Shown here: positions 1-10,702 of the stretch, piece by piece
Numbering within the stretch: position 1 is the first letter of the stretch
Layout: each line of letters opens with the position of its first letter
Assembly (NCBI RefSeq): GCF_030272615.1
Contig: NC_081411.1
Location: forward strand, 39,981,140 to 40,045,139
Length of the DNA: 64,000 nt
DNA from: Cryptomeria japonica
Lineage: Eukaryota > Streptophyta > Pinopsida > Cupressales > Cupressaceae
Reading direction: 5' to 3'
Position numbers and translations under genes: made by a program
The notes under the pieces: generated by a model
The model's input: the letters and a program-made list of their open reading frames with translations, nothing else
The model's database searches: none
What the model was told of the DNA's origin: nothing

Positions 1-1500
1 CATTCACATTTTCTTCCATCTCTCATTTTAGCCAGGATTTTGTTCATGGTTGAAACCCATTCACAAAGGTCTAGAAGAGAAGCCAAGGAAGCTCTAAGAT
101 CTCTCAACATGAGTACCTATGAGTTTGAAGGAGATGAATTTTACAACCCATTTGAGAATCACAATAATATACCAAACAATGACAATGAGAACAACAATGA
201 CAATGGCAATGACAATGAATCTATCACCTCTGCAGACATTGAAGAGACTATCCTAGATCTAACATGATCAACAACAAGATAGAAACCAAGATCAAACCAA
301 TGCATACAATTATACCCAGGGGAACATTCAAAATCATGACACAAGGAGACCCCATGTCAGATTTGAGCGCAATATTCAAGATCACTCTTATGATACCCGC
401 TATCATCATGGTCATGACATGTATAATCGATCTAGGCCTAGTACTTCTCATTATAACAACATACAAAGTTGTCCATATGATAGCTAAAACTATGTTCCTC
501 CTCCATATGAACACATCTATGACCAATATCATCCATACATGCATTATATTCCTCCTCCTCCACCCAGTGTATCAAGCATGGGACTAACTCAAAGAGATAA
601 GACACTGCCTAAGAATGACTTGCAACAAAAAATCAGGGATTTGAAAAATAGATGGAAAATATGCATGCACCAAAGCAAGATTACACAATGAATGACATAT
701 GTCCTTATCCGTTTGACAAGAGAATTCCAATGCCTCCTTTTCCTCCAAATTTTGTGACACCAAAATTTGACAAGTATAGAGGCAAGGGAGATCCAAAAGC
801 AAATATAAGAGAATTTTTCATGGCATGCATTGAAGTGGCAAGAGAGGAACCATATTTGATGTGACTATTTCTAGAAATTTTAGGTGGATAAGCTATGAAA
901 TGGTTCTCAGAACTCCCACAAGGAGTTAAGTCATGGAGTGATTTAGAAGAATATTTCATACAACTTTTCTCATACAATATTGAAACAAATGTGTTAGTGA
1001 CTACTTTGTGTAATACCAAGCAGAAAATGGAGAGTCATTTGCATCATTATTACATCAGTGGAGAAGTTTAACTAGTCAATGCTCTTGTGATATCCCACAA
1101 AAACAAATGGTTGAAATGTTCACTCAAAATGTCAACAAGGACACTAGATATGAATTAAGGAAAGCTTATTTGTCCACTTTTAAAGAACTCATTGAAAAGG
1201 GTTTGGCAGTTGAGAAACTCCTTATTGAACAAGGTACCATTAATTTATTCAAAGATAACAAAGATGACTCAAATGGGAAGGATAAATCCACTTTTGGAAT
1301 AAAAATAAGAACATAGTTAATGATGGGGTAGTGGATGCAAATATGGTAAAACCAAAGATGACTTTCCTAGGTGCAAGTTCATCTAGTTCTAATAATCAAG
1401 TGAATGCTCAAAGGCCATCAAAGCCTCAAAGAAAATAAAATACCTTGGGAGAGCCAATTGAGATGGCATTCAAGAAAGTAGTTGCAAACAAGATTATAAC
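1..1500 (+). mobile_element. Tat-1, left part: Ty3/gypsy (Tat-type) element carrying gag
   Basis: This is the left half of a Ty3/gypsy element whose 5' end lies outside the window. It encodes a decayed Gag and stops at base 1500, where a 15.1-kb element (Tat-2) is inserted. The Tat-1 sequence resumes at 16649. The five bases ATAAC occur at 1496-1500 and again at 16644-16648 as the target duplication. Removing the insert and one ATAAC restores the gag reading frame exactly (ATT ATA AC / A ATA CTA). The protein matches Tat-2 Gag closely, so the host and the inserted element belong to related families. Confidence 0.9.
46..1500 (+). pseudogene. gag: Broken gag of Tat-1 (N-terminal and capsid regions)
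   Basis: Gag packages the element RNA into cytoplasmic particles. The ATG at 46 opens with MVETHSQRSRREAK, matching the Tat-2 Gag start (MVETRSQKSRREVK). An acidic Asn/Asp-rich stretch follows and ends at a TGA at 265-267. The capsid region (retrotransposon Gag type) lies at about 652-1310, with YRGKGDPKA followed by a WFSELP-type segment. Stops at 862-864 (TGA for Arg) and 889-891 (TAA for Gln) match C-to-T change. Two frameshifts are visible, near 1030 (frame 1 to 3) and near 1290. The Cys/His zinc knuckle is on the far side of the Tat-2 insertion. Confidence 0.85.
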
Positions 1501-2726
1501 TGTATACGGTGCATATGCAAATGTGAATGTATGAAATGTGGATGAATATGATAATGCAAATGACTATATACATGATGAGAATGTAAAATGTGCTAACATG
1601 TGTTGTGTGCAGGATGTGATGCAATTGTGACATCTATATGTATGTATGAAATGCTTAATATGTGGTAATGCAGGTGCAAACTACATGATATGCAAATATT
1701 TTTGGCATGTCATTATACTCAGTCATGTGATAGCTAGCTACACGAACTCAAGAAGGACGATGGAAGTCAATCAAGAAAGGGGGATGGAAGGTAGAAGATA
1801 TGAAAGTGAAAGAGCTTCTTGTGTGTTATCATCATTGAGCTTTATTATGGCAAGTAGGTTATGACAATCGAGGCATATTTTCGACCTAGAAAGTCATTGT
1901 ACCTATTTGCATGGAGATCAAACAGTCACAAACAAGGAATGCCCCAGTTCATACTAGACTCACAGTGTCCTCATATCCTTGGACAAGTCATAGCATTACT
2001 AAGAGACAATCCACAAACAACAAAAGAAAAATAGGTGACGATACCCCATCCTCGCCTTTCTAGTCAAAGACATCTTAGAGATAGAATCTCTAGTCAAAGA
2101 CATCCTGGAAAAGTTAAAAGACATGTCACTAAAAAGATAAAATTAAAAAACTAAAAAAAAAAAAAAAGATAAAATTAAAAAACAAAAGCAAGACTTGACA
2201 CCAACATCCACTGTAGTCCTCAAGTTTAGTGTCTCTTGTCACTTGTATAAGTCTATTTGATTGTGGTCACAATGTTTTCTTTCACAAACGGATAGATAGC
2301 ACTGAACCATAATGTTGTCTGAGTCTGTTGAAAGATTTGATTTGTTGAAGCCCATTGCTGTTGATGTGTCTCATATGAAACTGACTGAATCCATGCAACT
2401 GATACTTTATTGTGGAGAAGACAAAACTTTATTGCAGATTGGCGCTGCAAATGTTGCTTTATTATGGATTGTGCACTGATAGACTAAAGAAAAGTGGAAA
2501 AAACTATACTTCTCAGAACATGTGAGGCTCTCAGTTCCACACCCATCACTAAACATAGGATTTGCCTTAGCCACAGATAGGAGCTGATTTATTATAGATG
2601 GAAAGGGGTGAAAAGGGAGGTTTATTATGAATGGTGAACCAATCTCGGGTAGATCAATAACATGCCATGATGGGAATGTGTAAATTATATTGTGGATGAA
2701 TAGGTTGTGAGTGTGTGCAAAGTGAA
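1501..2726 (-). other. Tat-2 3' untranslated region and terminus (outer part)
   Basis: No gene is seen. The + strand starts TGTATACGGTG, which resembles the LTR terminus at 15870 (TGTATACGATG), and then diverges completely. The stretch contains A-rich tracts (2150-2190) and short TATG/AATG-rich repeats (1505-1660). In the element's own direction this is what lies downstream of the integrase remnant, continuing from 9504-9209 across Copia-A. The short open frames here overlap one another and have no family resemblance. Confidence 0.6.
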
Positions 2727-2731
2727 AGGAT

Positions 2732-3372
2732 TGTTAGTGTAGGTTTTTTATTTTCCTTATGTTAAGGGGTATTTATTTTTCCTACACATATATTATTTAA
2801 GCCTGCTTAGGTTAATGGGAGTGGTTTATATGAGGACACGTGGCGAAATACTTCAGCTATATGTGTAACTCTCCACCTCACATGGGTAGTTGAGTTACAC
2901 ACCCTCTTTTGGCTTGTTGTGCCACCTCTCATAACCACTATTTTGTCATTTCCTAAGTGAGTTATGAGGTAGTTGGGTTTCACACCCTCTTTTGGCCTTA
3001 TGTGCCAACTTTCTCAACTCCTTTTTTGTCTTCATGTAAGGAGGTTATGCCACATGTTTTGGCATTTACCAAGAAGGTAAAATCTCCCACTTTTTATGGG
3101 GAATAGGAGTTAATGCACCCCTTGGATGTATATGCTTATATTTTTCTATATAATAAGCACTATACTCTCACCTTCACTAGTCAAGTAGGTGAAGTGATAG
3201 CTCAGTGAGAGTCTTCTCCAAATTCTCTTATTTGTCTCTATTTCTCTCTCATATTGAAATTATCTTCATTCAGCTATTTTGATCTTCGATCATCCGTTGT
3301 GTGAGGAGTTGCATGTGATCTACGACCGACATCAGATCTTGGCTCAATTCTTGCTTCTCGTAGAATCTCACA
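2732..3372 (+). repeat. Copia-A 5' LTR
   Basis: Starts TGTTAGTGTAGG and ends AATCTCACA. It carries a TATA element at 3147-3156 (TATATAATAA), the likely promoter for the element's RNA, and internal repeated phrases such as ACACCCTCTTTTGGC at about 2899 and 2982. Compared with the 3' LTR it has 16 extra bases near 3198 and 3 near 2938. Confidence 0.96.
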
Positions 3373-3384
3373 TGGTATCAGAGC
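3373..3384 (+). other. Copia-A primer binding site (initiator tRNA-Met)
   Basis: TGGTATCAGAGC directly abuts the LTR end. This is the standard plant copia primer site complementary to the 3' end of initiator tRNA-Met. Confidence 0.95.
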
Positions 3385-4345
3385 TTATTGTCTGGTATAG
3401 CTCATTGCTTTTTTTAATTTATTTGAGGGATTTGAGACTTTTATATAGCTAATATTTTCCTTAAAAACTAAGTATGCTTTTCTCCTGCATTCTCGTGTGA
3501 TCTGGAGAATCATAATAGTTTAAAGGAAAATAGCTTCTAGTTAAATCTGGTTTACATGTATGTGTTCTTGTAAGATCTGGGTGATTGTAGCTTTGTGGTA
3601 ATATTGGAAGCTTAATAATAATTTCCAAAGTGTCCATAAAGCTTGACAAAGTCAAAAGTGACTTTTACTTCACCAAAATCAGAGTAAATTTTTTTTACTG
3701 GAGCTATTTTCATTTCGGCTTTAGTGTTCCAACTTTTGTTCACTTTCAGAAAAAACGATTTCTGGGTTTTCTTTCCAACATCGAAAACATTCTGGGTTTC
3801 GCATGGTATTTCCAGAAAATGAATAACTTTTGCAGAAATCGAGCTTGAATAGGGCCTAAGCCATTTTTCTATCAGGGAAATTCAGTAACATTTCTTAAAA
3901 GTTGCACAACTTTTGCCTCGAGTGTCAGATTTTTGCAAACAAATACTTGACAAAAAGATGGAAATGAACACTCTCTATTATTGCAGGTCTAATTGAAATT
4001 TTTTACATTTTTCTATCAGATATTAAAGGTTGTATCAGCTGCTTCTTTTTCTCTTCAACTGGTCATATCTTTCTCCTCACAACTCTGTTTTTCAAAAACT
4101 AATAGTTGTTGGAAAGGTATTGAGATAAATTAAGCAGTTATAAGGCTGATTTGTATTTGAAATCTCTATTGGTTTCTTAAAAAATTGTAATCTGATAAAA
4201 AGCCTTGTAAATGCACTAATTATAAAGTGCCAACCTTGTAATATTTGGGGGGGGTGATTTCTGAGACTAGTGAAAAGGGGGGTTGTCTCTTGTTCCTTCT
4301 TTCTAGTACTTTTCCTGATTCTTTGCAATCTTCTTTTCTAATATC
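3385..4345 (+). other. Copia-A untranslated leader
   Basis: About 960 bases lie between the primer site and the gag ATG. No supported gene is present: the 72-codon open frame at 3630-3848 has no family features. The stretch is T-rich and includes an eight-base G run at 4249-4256. Confidence 0.7.
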
Positions 4346-5152
4346 ATGGATGCATCTATAGTTCCACTTTTAACACCATATAATTACTTTGAATGGAAAT
4401 CTAAGATGATAATATATCTGAAAAGACATGGATATCATCATGTTACTATGGGACTTGAAACTGAACCTCAAGATGCTGCAGAAAAGATTAAATGGTTTAA
4501 TAAATGTGATGACGCTTTTGGTACTCTATGTATGTCAGTCTCTCCAGACCTTCTTTTTCACATTGAATCTACCACTACACCAAATGCAGTGTGGACCACT
4601 TTGGAAAACCTCTTTGGTAAGCAGGATGAGCTAAGAGGTCATCAGTTAGAGAATGAACTCATAGGGTTGAATCCAACCAATTTTGATACTATACAAGACT
4701 TCTTCACTAAACTTAAGTCTGTAAGATTGCAGTTGGAATGGTGTGGAACTAAGAAAGATGATAAGCAACTGATCTTGAGTATTCTTTCTAATCTTGGTCC
4801 TAACTATTCAGTGTTTGTTTTTACATTCTATGCTACAAAATGTGCTCTAGGTACCACATTCAAAATGCCTTCTCTGGATGAATTTGTTGTAGAACTCACT
4901 AGGGAGCAAGACAAATTGGTTCAAATGGGTACAATAAAACCCTCTAAGTCACATGCCTTAGTTGTAAATCAAGGCATGAAAGAACAAAAAGGGTCTAGTA
5001 AGCAAGATAAGAAACAAAAGAACCAAGGAGAGAAGAAAAAAGATCAGAAATCTGCTACTTCAAAAGTTCATCAAGAGGTGAACAACCTAAGAAGGAGAAG
5101 GTCAAGTGTTCTTATTGTAAGAGGCCTGGTCATGATGAACATAAGTGTTTAA
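4346..5152 (+). pseudogene. gag: Copia-A gag (UBN2-type), frameshifted before its zinc knuckle
   Basis: The open frame starts MDASIVPLLTPYNYFEWK, the usual copia Gag opening (substrate-like NYxxW motif), and runs 268 codons through the UBN2-type Gag domain with typical ENELIGL and LSILSNLGPNYS segments. A single frameshift near 5075-5090 moves the coding into the pol frame. There the zinc knuckle C-x2-C-x4-H-x4-C is encoded at 5107-5148 (CSYCKRPGHDEHKC). Gag would bind and package the element RNA. One shift is enough to separate the capsid part from the knuckle. The start is the first ATG after the leader and fits the family length. Confidence 0.92.
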
Positions 5153-6930
5153 AGAAACAAATTGATCACCTTTCAAATCTTCTTGAAAAGAATAATATCA
5201 AGGTGTCTGATTCAGTCAAACAGAGTTCATCAAAAGGATCTTCTAAGGATACAGATAAGAGTAAAGGGAAAGGAAAGGGTAAGGCCCTAGTTGTTGTTGC
5301 TTCACAACCCAATTCTTGGATAATTGACTCGGGTGCTTCACACCACATGGCTTCTTCAAAAGATGATTTCACCTCTTTAGAGCCATGTTCTATGCCTTCC
5401 ATACTAATGGGTGATGACACTCCTGTTGAAGTGCATGGGAGAGGGCCTCTTGATGTGGGTGAAGGAACATTTAAGGATGTCCTTTGTGTTCCATCTTTAT
5501 CAACTAATCTCCTATCTGTTTATCAGATCACTCACACTGGTTCTAGCAAGCGAGTTGAGTTCACGCCAGATATAGTGGTAATCAGTGAAATGCATAATGG
5601 GTCTACTATTTCTGTGGGAAAAGCAGATCATCAATCCAGATTATATCAGTTTTCTCACTTTGTTCCTGACTCTCCTTCAAAAATTTTACTCACTCATGCA
5701 GATGAGATTAGTTGTTTGTGGCATCAACGATTTGGCCACTTGAACTATCGTTACTTGCAACAACTCAGTAAACAAGACATGGTTTCAGGGTTGCCTTCTA
5801 TTCAATTTTCTGATGGAGTTTGCCAGGGATGTAATCTTGGTAAGAATCCTGAGGAGAAGTATGATAAAGGCAAAGCATGGAGAACTCCACAACTATTGGA
5901 GTTGGTACATAGTGACTTGGCAAGACCATTTCCACAACCATCTTTCAGTAGGGCTAGATATGTCTTAACATTTATTGATGACTTTTCTAGATTTACATGG
6001 GTTTACTTTCTCAAACAAAAGTCTGAGGTATTTGAGAATTTTCTAGATTTCAAAGCTTTTGTAGAGAAACAATCTGGGAAGTTCATCAAGATTCTGCATA
6101 CAGATAATGGGGGTGAATATGTTAATAATCAGTTTGAACAATTTTGTGCTTCAGAAGGTATCAACATGCAGCACACAGTTCCATATAGTCCTCAGCAGAA
6201 TGGTGTCGCTAAATGGAAGAATAGGTCCTTGAAGGAGATGGCAAATTGTATGATTCACTCCAAGTCTTTGGCACCTCAGTATTGGGCAGAGGCCATCAAT
6301 TGTGCATGTTACATCCAGAATCGAGTTCCTCATAAAGTTATGAAGGGGGTAACTCCTTTTCAAGCTTGGACTGGTCGGAAACCTACAGTTAAGCATTTCG
6401 GAGTGTTTGGTTCTCTTGCATGGTCCCACATTCCAGCAGAGAAACGTAAGGCTATGGATCCACAGAGCAAGCCTTGCATATTTGCTGGGTATCCAGATGA
6501 TGTCAAAGGGTATAGACTTCTCCATCCCTCTACACATGAGTTGTTCATTGAGAGGAATGCTCATTTTGAGGAGAGTTCTTCTATTTCTTCTCATACCACT
6601 TCTCCATCCACTATCACATTGGAGACATTGCATGATGATGATAGTTCTTCTGAGGATCTTAATCCTCCTAATCCTATTGAGGAGTCTTCTTCCTCCACTT
6701 CAGATGGTGACAATGATGGTGAGGATTCACATTCTTCTCATAGTCATCCTTCAGAGGTTGATGATTCTCCCCCAGACTCTCCAGCTTCAGTGCCTCTTTG
6801 GGCTCGACAAACTTTTGAGTCAGCAGGAGATTGGCTTGGTGATCCATCAGATTCTAGAAGAACTAGGTCACAATTTCAGCAAGCTCCACATCTCTTCATT
6901 GCTTCAGCTTCTGATCCACAGTCTTTTTGA
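5090..6930 (+). pseudogene. pol: Copia-A pol, protease and integrase part
   Basis: In order, this holds: the zinc-knuckle end of Gag (5107-5148), a basic linker, the protease active site WIIDSGASHHM (about 5320), the GAG-pre-integrase domain (LWHQRFGHLNYRYLQQ, about 5715), and the integrase core with its first Asp in LVHSDLARPF and second in HTDNGGEY. The third catalytic residue should be Glu in the motif NGVAERKNR. Here it reads NGVAKWKNR, codon AAA at 6211-6213, followed by TGG in place of an Arg codon. Both fit single transitions. The enzyme would be inactive even without the downstream stops. The frame ends at TGA 6928-6930, where relatives read through. Confidence 0.94.
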
Positions 6931-8427
6931 GAAGCTACAGGTGTTCCCGAATGGGATGCTACAATGCAAGAAGAGTTTAATTCCTTAGAAAGGAATCACA
7001 CATGGGATTTAGTTCCTCTTCCTAAGGGAAGGAAACTTGTTTGATGCAAGTGGATCTATCGAACAAAATTTGCAGCAGATGGGTCAGTTGATAAGTATAA
7101 GGCTTGCTTGGTAGCAAAAGGCTTTTCCCAAGTTCCAGGGGTTGATTACTTTGAGACTTTTTCTCTAGTTGCTAAGATGAATTCCATCCGACTTGTCCTT
7201 GCTATTGCTGCAACCCATCGTTGGAAAGTTCATCAAATGGATGTCAAGAGTGCATTTCTTCATGGTGACCTTCAGGAGGAAATCTACATGGAGCAGCCAC
7301 AAGGGTTTGTTCAAGATCCTTCACTTGTGTGTTGACTTCGAAAGTCTCTCTATGGCCTCAAACAAGCTCCTCAAGCTTGGTATGCCAAGATGGACTCCTT
7401 CCATTCTGATCCAAACATCTATATTCTGCACCAGGATGATACTCTCACATTTCTAATTCTCTATGTTGATGACTTGTTGATCACAGGGAGTCACTCATCC
7501 ACCATCAAGGTAGTGAAAACTGCTGTACATGATAGATTTCTGATGTCAGACTTGGGTCTTCTACATTACTTCTTGGGAATTGAGATTACTCAATCTTTTT
7601 CAGGCATCTTTCTTGGACAACCCAAGTATACACTCGATATGCTCTCTAGATTTCGCAGGGCTGACTGTAAGCCTGCACCTACTTCTTTTTTGCCTGGGGT
7701 CAAAATTGAGGCTAAGTGCTCTTCACCCTTGGTTGATAGCACTTTATATCGACAAATTGTTGGGAGCCTCATCTACTTGACTCATACGAGACTTGACATT
7801 TCATATGTGGTGGGCATGGTCTCTAGATTCATGTAGGAGCCACATGAGTTGCATTGGAAAGCAGCTAAGCGGATTCTCCACTACATTCAGGGTACTCACA
7901 ATTATGGAATTTAGTATGCAGCAGGCATGGATATTGACTTGGTGGGATATACGGATTTAGATTGGGCGGGTGATTCTCAGGATCGCAAATCCACTTCAGG
8001 GTATTCCTTCTCACTTGGTTCTGGTCCAATTTGTTGGTCGAGTAAGAAGCAGTCTGCAATTGTTCTTTCATCAACAGAGGCTGAGTATCGAGGGGCAGTT
8101 AATGCCACCATTGAGGCTATTTGGCTTCAGAATATTCTCACTGAGTTTGGTATTCTAGTTAGGAAGCCTACTATCATCTTTTGTGATAATCAAAGTGCTA
8201 TACAGATCTCAAGAAATCCAGTTCATCACCAGAGGACGAAACACATTGAGATACATATGCACTATATTCGGGAGCTCATTTAGGAAGGCATCATTGATTT
8301 TAAGTATTGTTCTACAATGGAGCAAACTGTGAACATCTTCACCAAACCCTTCATCGAAAGCAAGTTCCTTCATTTGTGATCTCTGCTTGGGATGTCACAT
8401 GTGTCTACTGTAGGAGGGACTTCTTAG
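6931..8427 (+). pseudogene. pol: Copia-A pol, reverse transcriptase and RNase H part
   Basis: This continues in the same frame as the integrase. The RVT_2 reverse transcriptase has DYFETFSLVAKMNSIR, the QMDVKSAFLHGDL motif, LRKSLYGLKQAP and the catalytic YVDD at 7462-7473. The RNase H follows (DLDWAGDSQDRKSTSGY, SSTEAEYRG, CDNQSAI). Stops fall at 6928, 7042, 7333, 7834, 7912, 8281 and 8377. Most correspond to CGA-to-TGA, CAG-to-TAG or TGG-to-TAG. Between MDSF and HSDPNIYI (about 7402) several residues usually present are missing, which suggests a small in-frame deletion. There is no frameshift in about 3.3 kb, so decay is mainly by base change. Confidence 0.93.
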
Positions 8428-8572
8428 CCCTTCTTTCTTTCTCTCCTTATTTAGGAGGGGGCTATTCCTCTTATGGGGGGCTTCTTCTTTTGGGGGGGCT
8501 ATCTATGTATATGGGTACCTAACATGGTTGCATTTTTCGGGACCAATATTTTTATCCACCTAAGCTACGCTT

Positions 8573-8581
8573 AAGGGGGGG
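8573..8581 (+). other. Copia-A polypurine tract
   Basis: AAGGGGGGG immediately precedes the 3' LTR and would prime plus-strand DNA synthesis. A second G-rich run lies at 8452-8460. Confidence 0.9.
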
Positions 8582-9203
8582 TGTTAGTGTAGGTTTTTTA
8601 TTTTCCTTATATTAGGGGGTATTTATTTTTCCTACACATATATTATTTAAGCTTGCTTAGGTTAATGGGAGTGGTTTATATGAGGACACGTGGAAAAATA
8701 CTTTAGCTACATGTGTAACTCTCCACCTCACATGGGTAGTTGAGTTACACACCCTCTTTTGGCTTGTTGTGCCACCTCTCATAACCATTTTGTCATTTCC
8801 TAAGTGAGTTATGGGGTAGTCGGGTTTCACACCCTCTTTTGGCCTTATGTGCCAACTTTCTCAACTCTTTTTTTGTCTTCATGTAAGGAGGTTATGCCAC
8901 ATGTTTTGGCATTTACCAAGAAGGTAAAACCTCCCACTTTTAATGGGGAATAGGAGTTAATGCACCCCTTGGATGTATATGCTTATATTTTTCTATATAA
9001 TAAGCACTATACTCTCACCTTCACTAGTCAAGCAGGTGAAGTGATTCTCCAAATTCTCTTATTTGTCTCTATTTCTCTTTCATATTAAAATTATCTTCAT
9101 TCATCTATTTTGATCTTCGATCATCCGTTGTGTGAGGAGTTGCATGTGATCTATGACCGACATCAGATCTTGGCTCGATTCTTACTTCTCGCACAATCTC
9201 ACA
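8582..9203 (+). repeat. Copia-A 3' LTR
   Basis: This copy is almost the same as 2732-3372, with TATA sequence near 8994. It ends CTCACA at 9203, followed directly by the duplicated AGGAT. Confidence 0.96.
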
Positions 9204-9208
9204 AGGAT

Positions 9209-9504
9209 GAAATGGAATCCTGAAGGAGGGAGGAGCAATGTCTCTACATATGGTGCCGGTGACCCGGTTTTCACCATGGTACTTGCCCAGGGCACCATCA
9301 AAGTGGTTTTCACCGTTGGACGAAATGTTTTTTCTTTACTTTTTTTATTTTTCAATTTTTTTTTGTGTCATGAGGCGCCTATTTGCCAGGTTTTCATCAA
9401 GTAACGATTTTTAATGTTTAATGTTTTTTTTTTTTGTTTTTTTTTTGTATTTTTGAATTTTTCTGATTTTTTTTTGTATTTTTGAATTAGGATACTCTGA
9501 TGAG
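9209..9504 (-). other. Tat-2 3' untranslated region (inner part)
   Basis: This lies just downstream of the integrase remnant in Tat-2's direction. It is T-rich on the + strand (long T runs at about 9330-9480) with a GC-richer block at 9250-9310. No gene is seen. It continues into 2726-1501 once Copia-A is removed. Confidence 0.6.
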
Positions 9505-10023
9505 CTATGTGTAAAACCTACGAAGGTGCATGCTGTTGATAGGATCCTCCAAAGGTTCACCCTCTATGGTTGAGAGCTGATATGCACTAGATCCATATGC
9601 TACTGTGATGATGTAAGGACCAAGCCAGTTTGGTTCAAACTTGCCCTTCTTCTGTGTGTCTTGTTGATTCTTAGGATTTTCCTTGAGAAGTAAGTCACCC
9701 ACCTCAAGTGTATGAGGGTTTACCTTATGATTGTAGTTGCATTATTCCTTGACTGAATGATGTGTAGCTTGAGTGATTGTCTTCCTTGATGAAGGAACCG
9801 AGACAAAATTACTAATGTGTGGATTACGTAGGTCCATATGTGTGTCACCTAAAGAAGTTTGGGCATCCCTGATAACAAAGTCCCTTGAAGAAGCTCCATT
9901 AAAGGTCCATGGTGTATCACCAGAAGGGAAAGGATGTGTGGAACAAGTGGATGAGTTATGAAGGCTTATGATTGCGAAAAGAAGTGAAAGTAGGATAGCA
10001 TGATGGAGAGTTAGGATCAACAA
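9505..10023 (-). pseudogene. pol: Tat-2 integrase C-terminal remnant
   Basis: The end of the frame reads FEPNWLGPYIITVAYGSS and then DPINSMHLRRFYT. This is the C-terminal tail of Ty3/gypsy integrases that follows the catalytic core. Upstream in the same frame are HHSVKE, a TAA stop (for Gln) and CNYNHKV, also integrase-type. Nothing of the catalytic core, RNase H or reverse transcriptase is found between here and the protease at 10703, so roughly 3-4 kb has been deleted. The join lies near 9956-10023, where two frames overlap. The segment 9790-10023 is not recognised. Confidence 0.8.
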
Positions 10024-10702
10024 GTATTCTTTTTGTCTTGAAATTATAAAAATTTTGCCCCCTAGTTATTTTGATATTAGAGGAGATCATCTCTTGTTCT
10101 TTTTTCTTCATAGAATTTTTATCCTTGACTTTGATTTTTGCAGAGTCCAATAGCTTTTGATTTTGATTTGGACTAAAGGACTTTTCTTTATTTTTGACTT
10201 TTAGATTTTTCTTTTCAAAGCTTGATTTTTGATCCCTAATGAGTAAGGGCTTTTGTAATTCTTGTTGATCCAAGTCTGGAAGTGGAGTGGAAATAGAATG
10301 AATGGATGAAATGGTAAGGCTATAAGAGTTATCAAGAGGGATGACAATAGGCTCAATAGATTCTTCGTTGGAACCACTCTTAGGACTATTGATATCAAGA
10401 GCTGCTTGCACCACTAGAGGAGATTTGCATTCAGACTTAGTAGCCACAACACTAGGTGGTTCATACCCAATTCCTTGGCATTGAAAATTGTTTGTAGGAT
10501 GTTCTTGTCGACTGAATGTCTTAGGAGATAGTGGGAGTTGGTCAACATGGAAGATATACTCACCACATCCCATGTCTTTAAACTTGAACTTTTCTTTTAG
10601 CTCTGCTTGTTTGGATGTAGAATCTTTCAATGATTCTGGATCCACATAGGCTGATGAAGGAATAGCTTGTCGATTGACTGGGATTGTTATTTCTGATCTA
10701 GG
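9956..10702 (-). pseudogene. Tat-2 post-protease Lys/Ser-rich region of unknown role
   Basis: This continues in the same frame as gag and protease. It is open for 229 codons from 10645 after a TGA just below the protease. It begins with a segment shared with Tat-1 and Tat-3 (MGCGEYIFHVDQLPLSPK, like [10 protein letters not shown]...LPTSPR in Tat-3). It then departs: where the other two carry a G-patch-like motif, Tat-2 has a long hydrophilic stretch rich in Lys, Ser, Asn and Gln (for example KKNLKVKNKEKSFSPNQNQK). No membrane segment or known domain is visible. It could be an ordinary fast-evolving linker exposed by the RT deletion, or sequence gained from elsewhere. Confidence 0.6.

Larger units (their letters stand above)
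2732..9203 (+). mobile_element. Copia-A: complete Ty1/copia element with both LTRs
   Basis: LTRs lie at 2732-3372 (641 bp) and 8582-9203 (622 bp), both TG..CA, flanked by a perfect AGGAT duplication (2727-2731 and 9204-9208). Then come a tRNA-Met primer site, gag, protease-integrase-RT-RNase H in copia order, and a G-rich polypurine tract. By eye the LTRs differ at roughly 20-25 bases plus two gaps (3 and 16 bp). They are more alike than the LTRs of Copia-C or the short element at 33520, so this is among the youngest insertions here. That fits its position inside Tat-2. Every gene is broken by stops. Confidence 0.97.

Noticed and set aside
264-587. 107-codon hydrophobic + strand frame resembling a membrane protein
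   Set aside because: It is the wrong frame of the Tat-1 gag N-terminal region, and the matching stretch of Tat-2 gives a similar false frame.
3630-3848. 72-codon frame in the Copia-A leader
   Set aside because: No motif, upstream of gag in a leader, and length within chance for AT-rich DNA.
6407-6988. 193-codon Leu-rich + strand frame
   Set aside because: It overlaps Copia-A integrase in another frame; the Leu content comes from the Ser/Asp-rich coding read out of frame.
9230-9260. Start of a Tat-2 3' LTR (TCTCTACA on the + strand resembles TGTCTACA)
   Set aside because: Only the terminal few bases resemble the LTR start; the adjoining sequence does not match 15870-16643.
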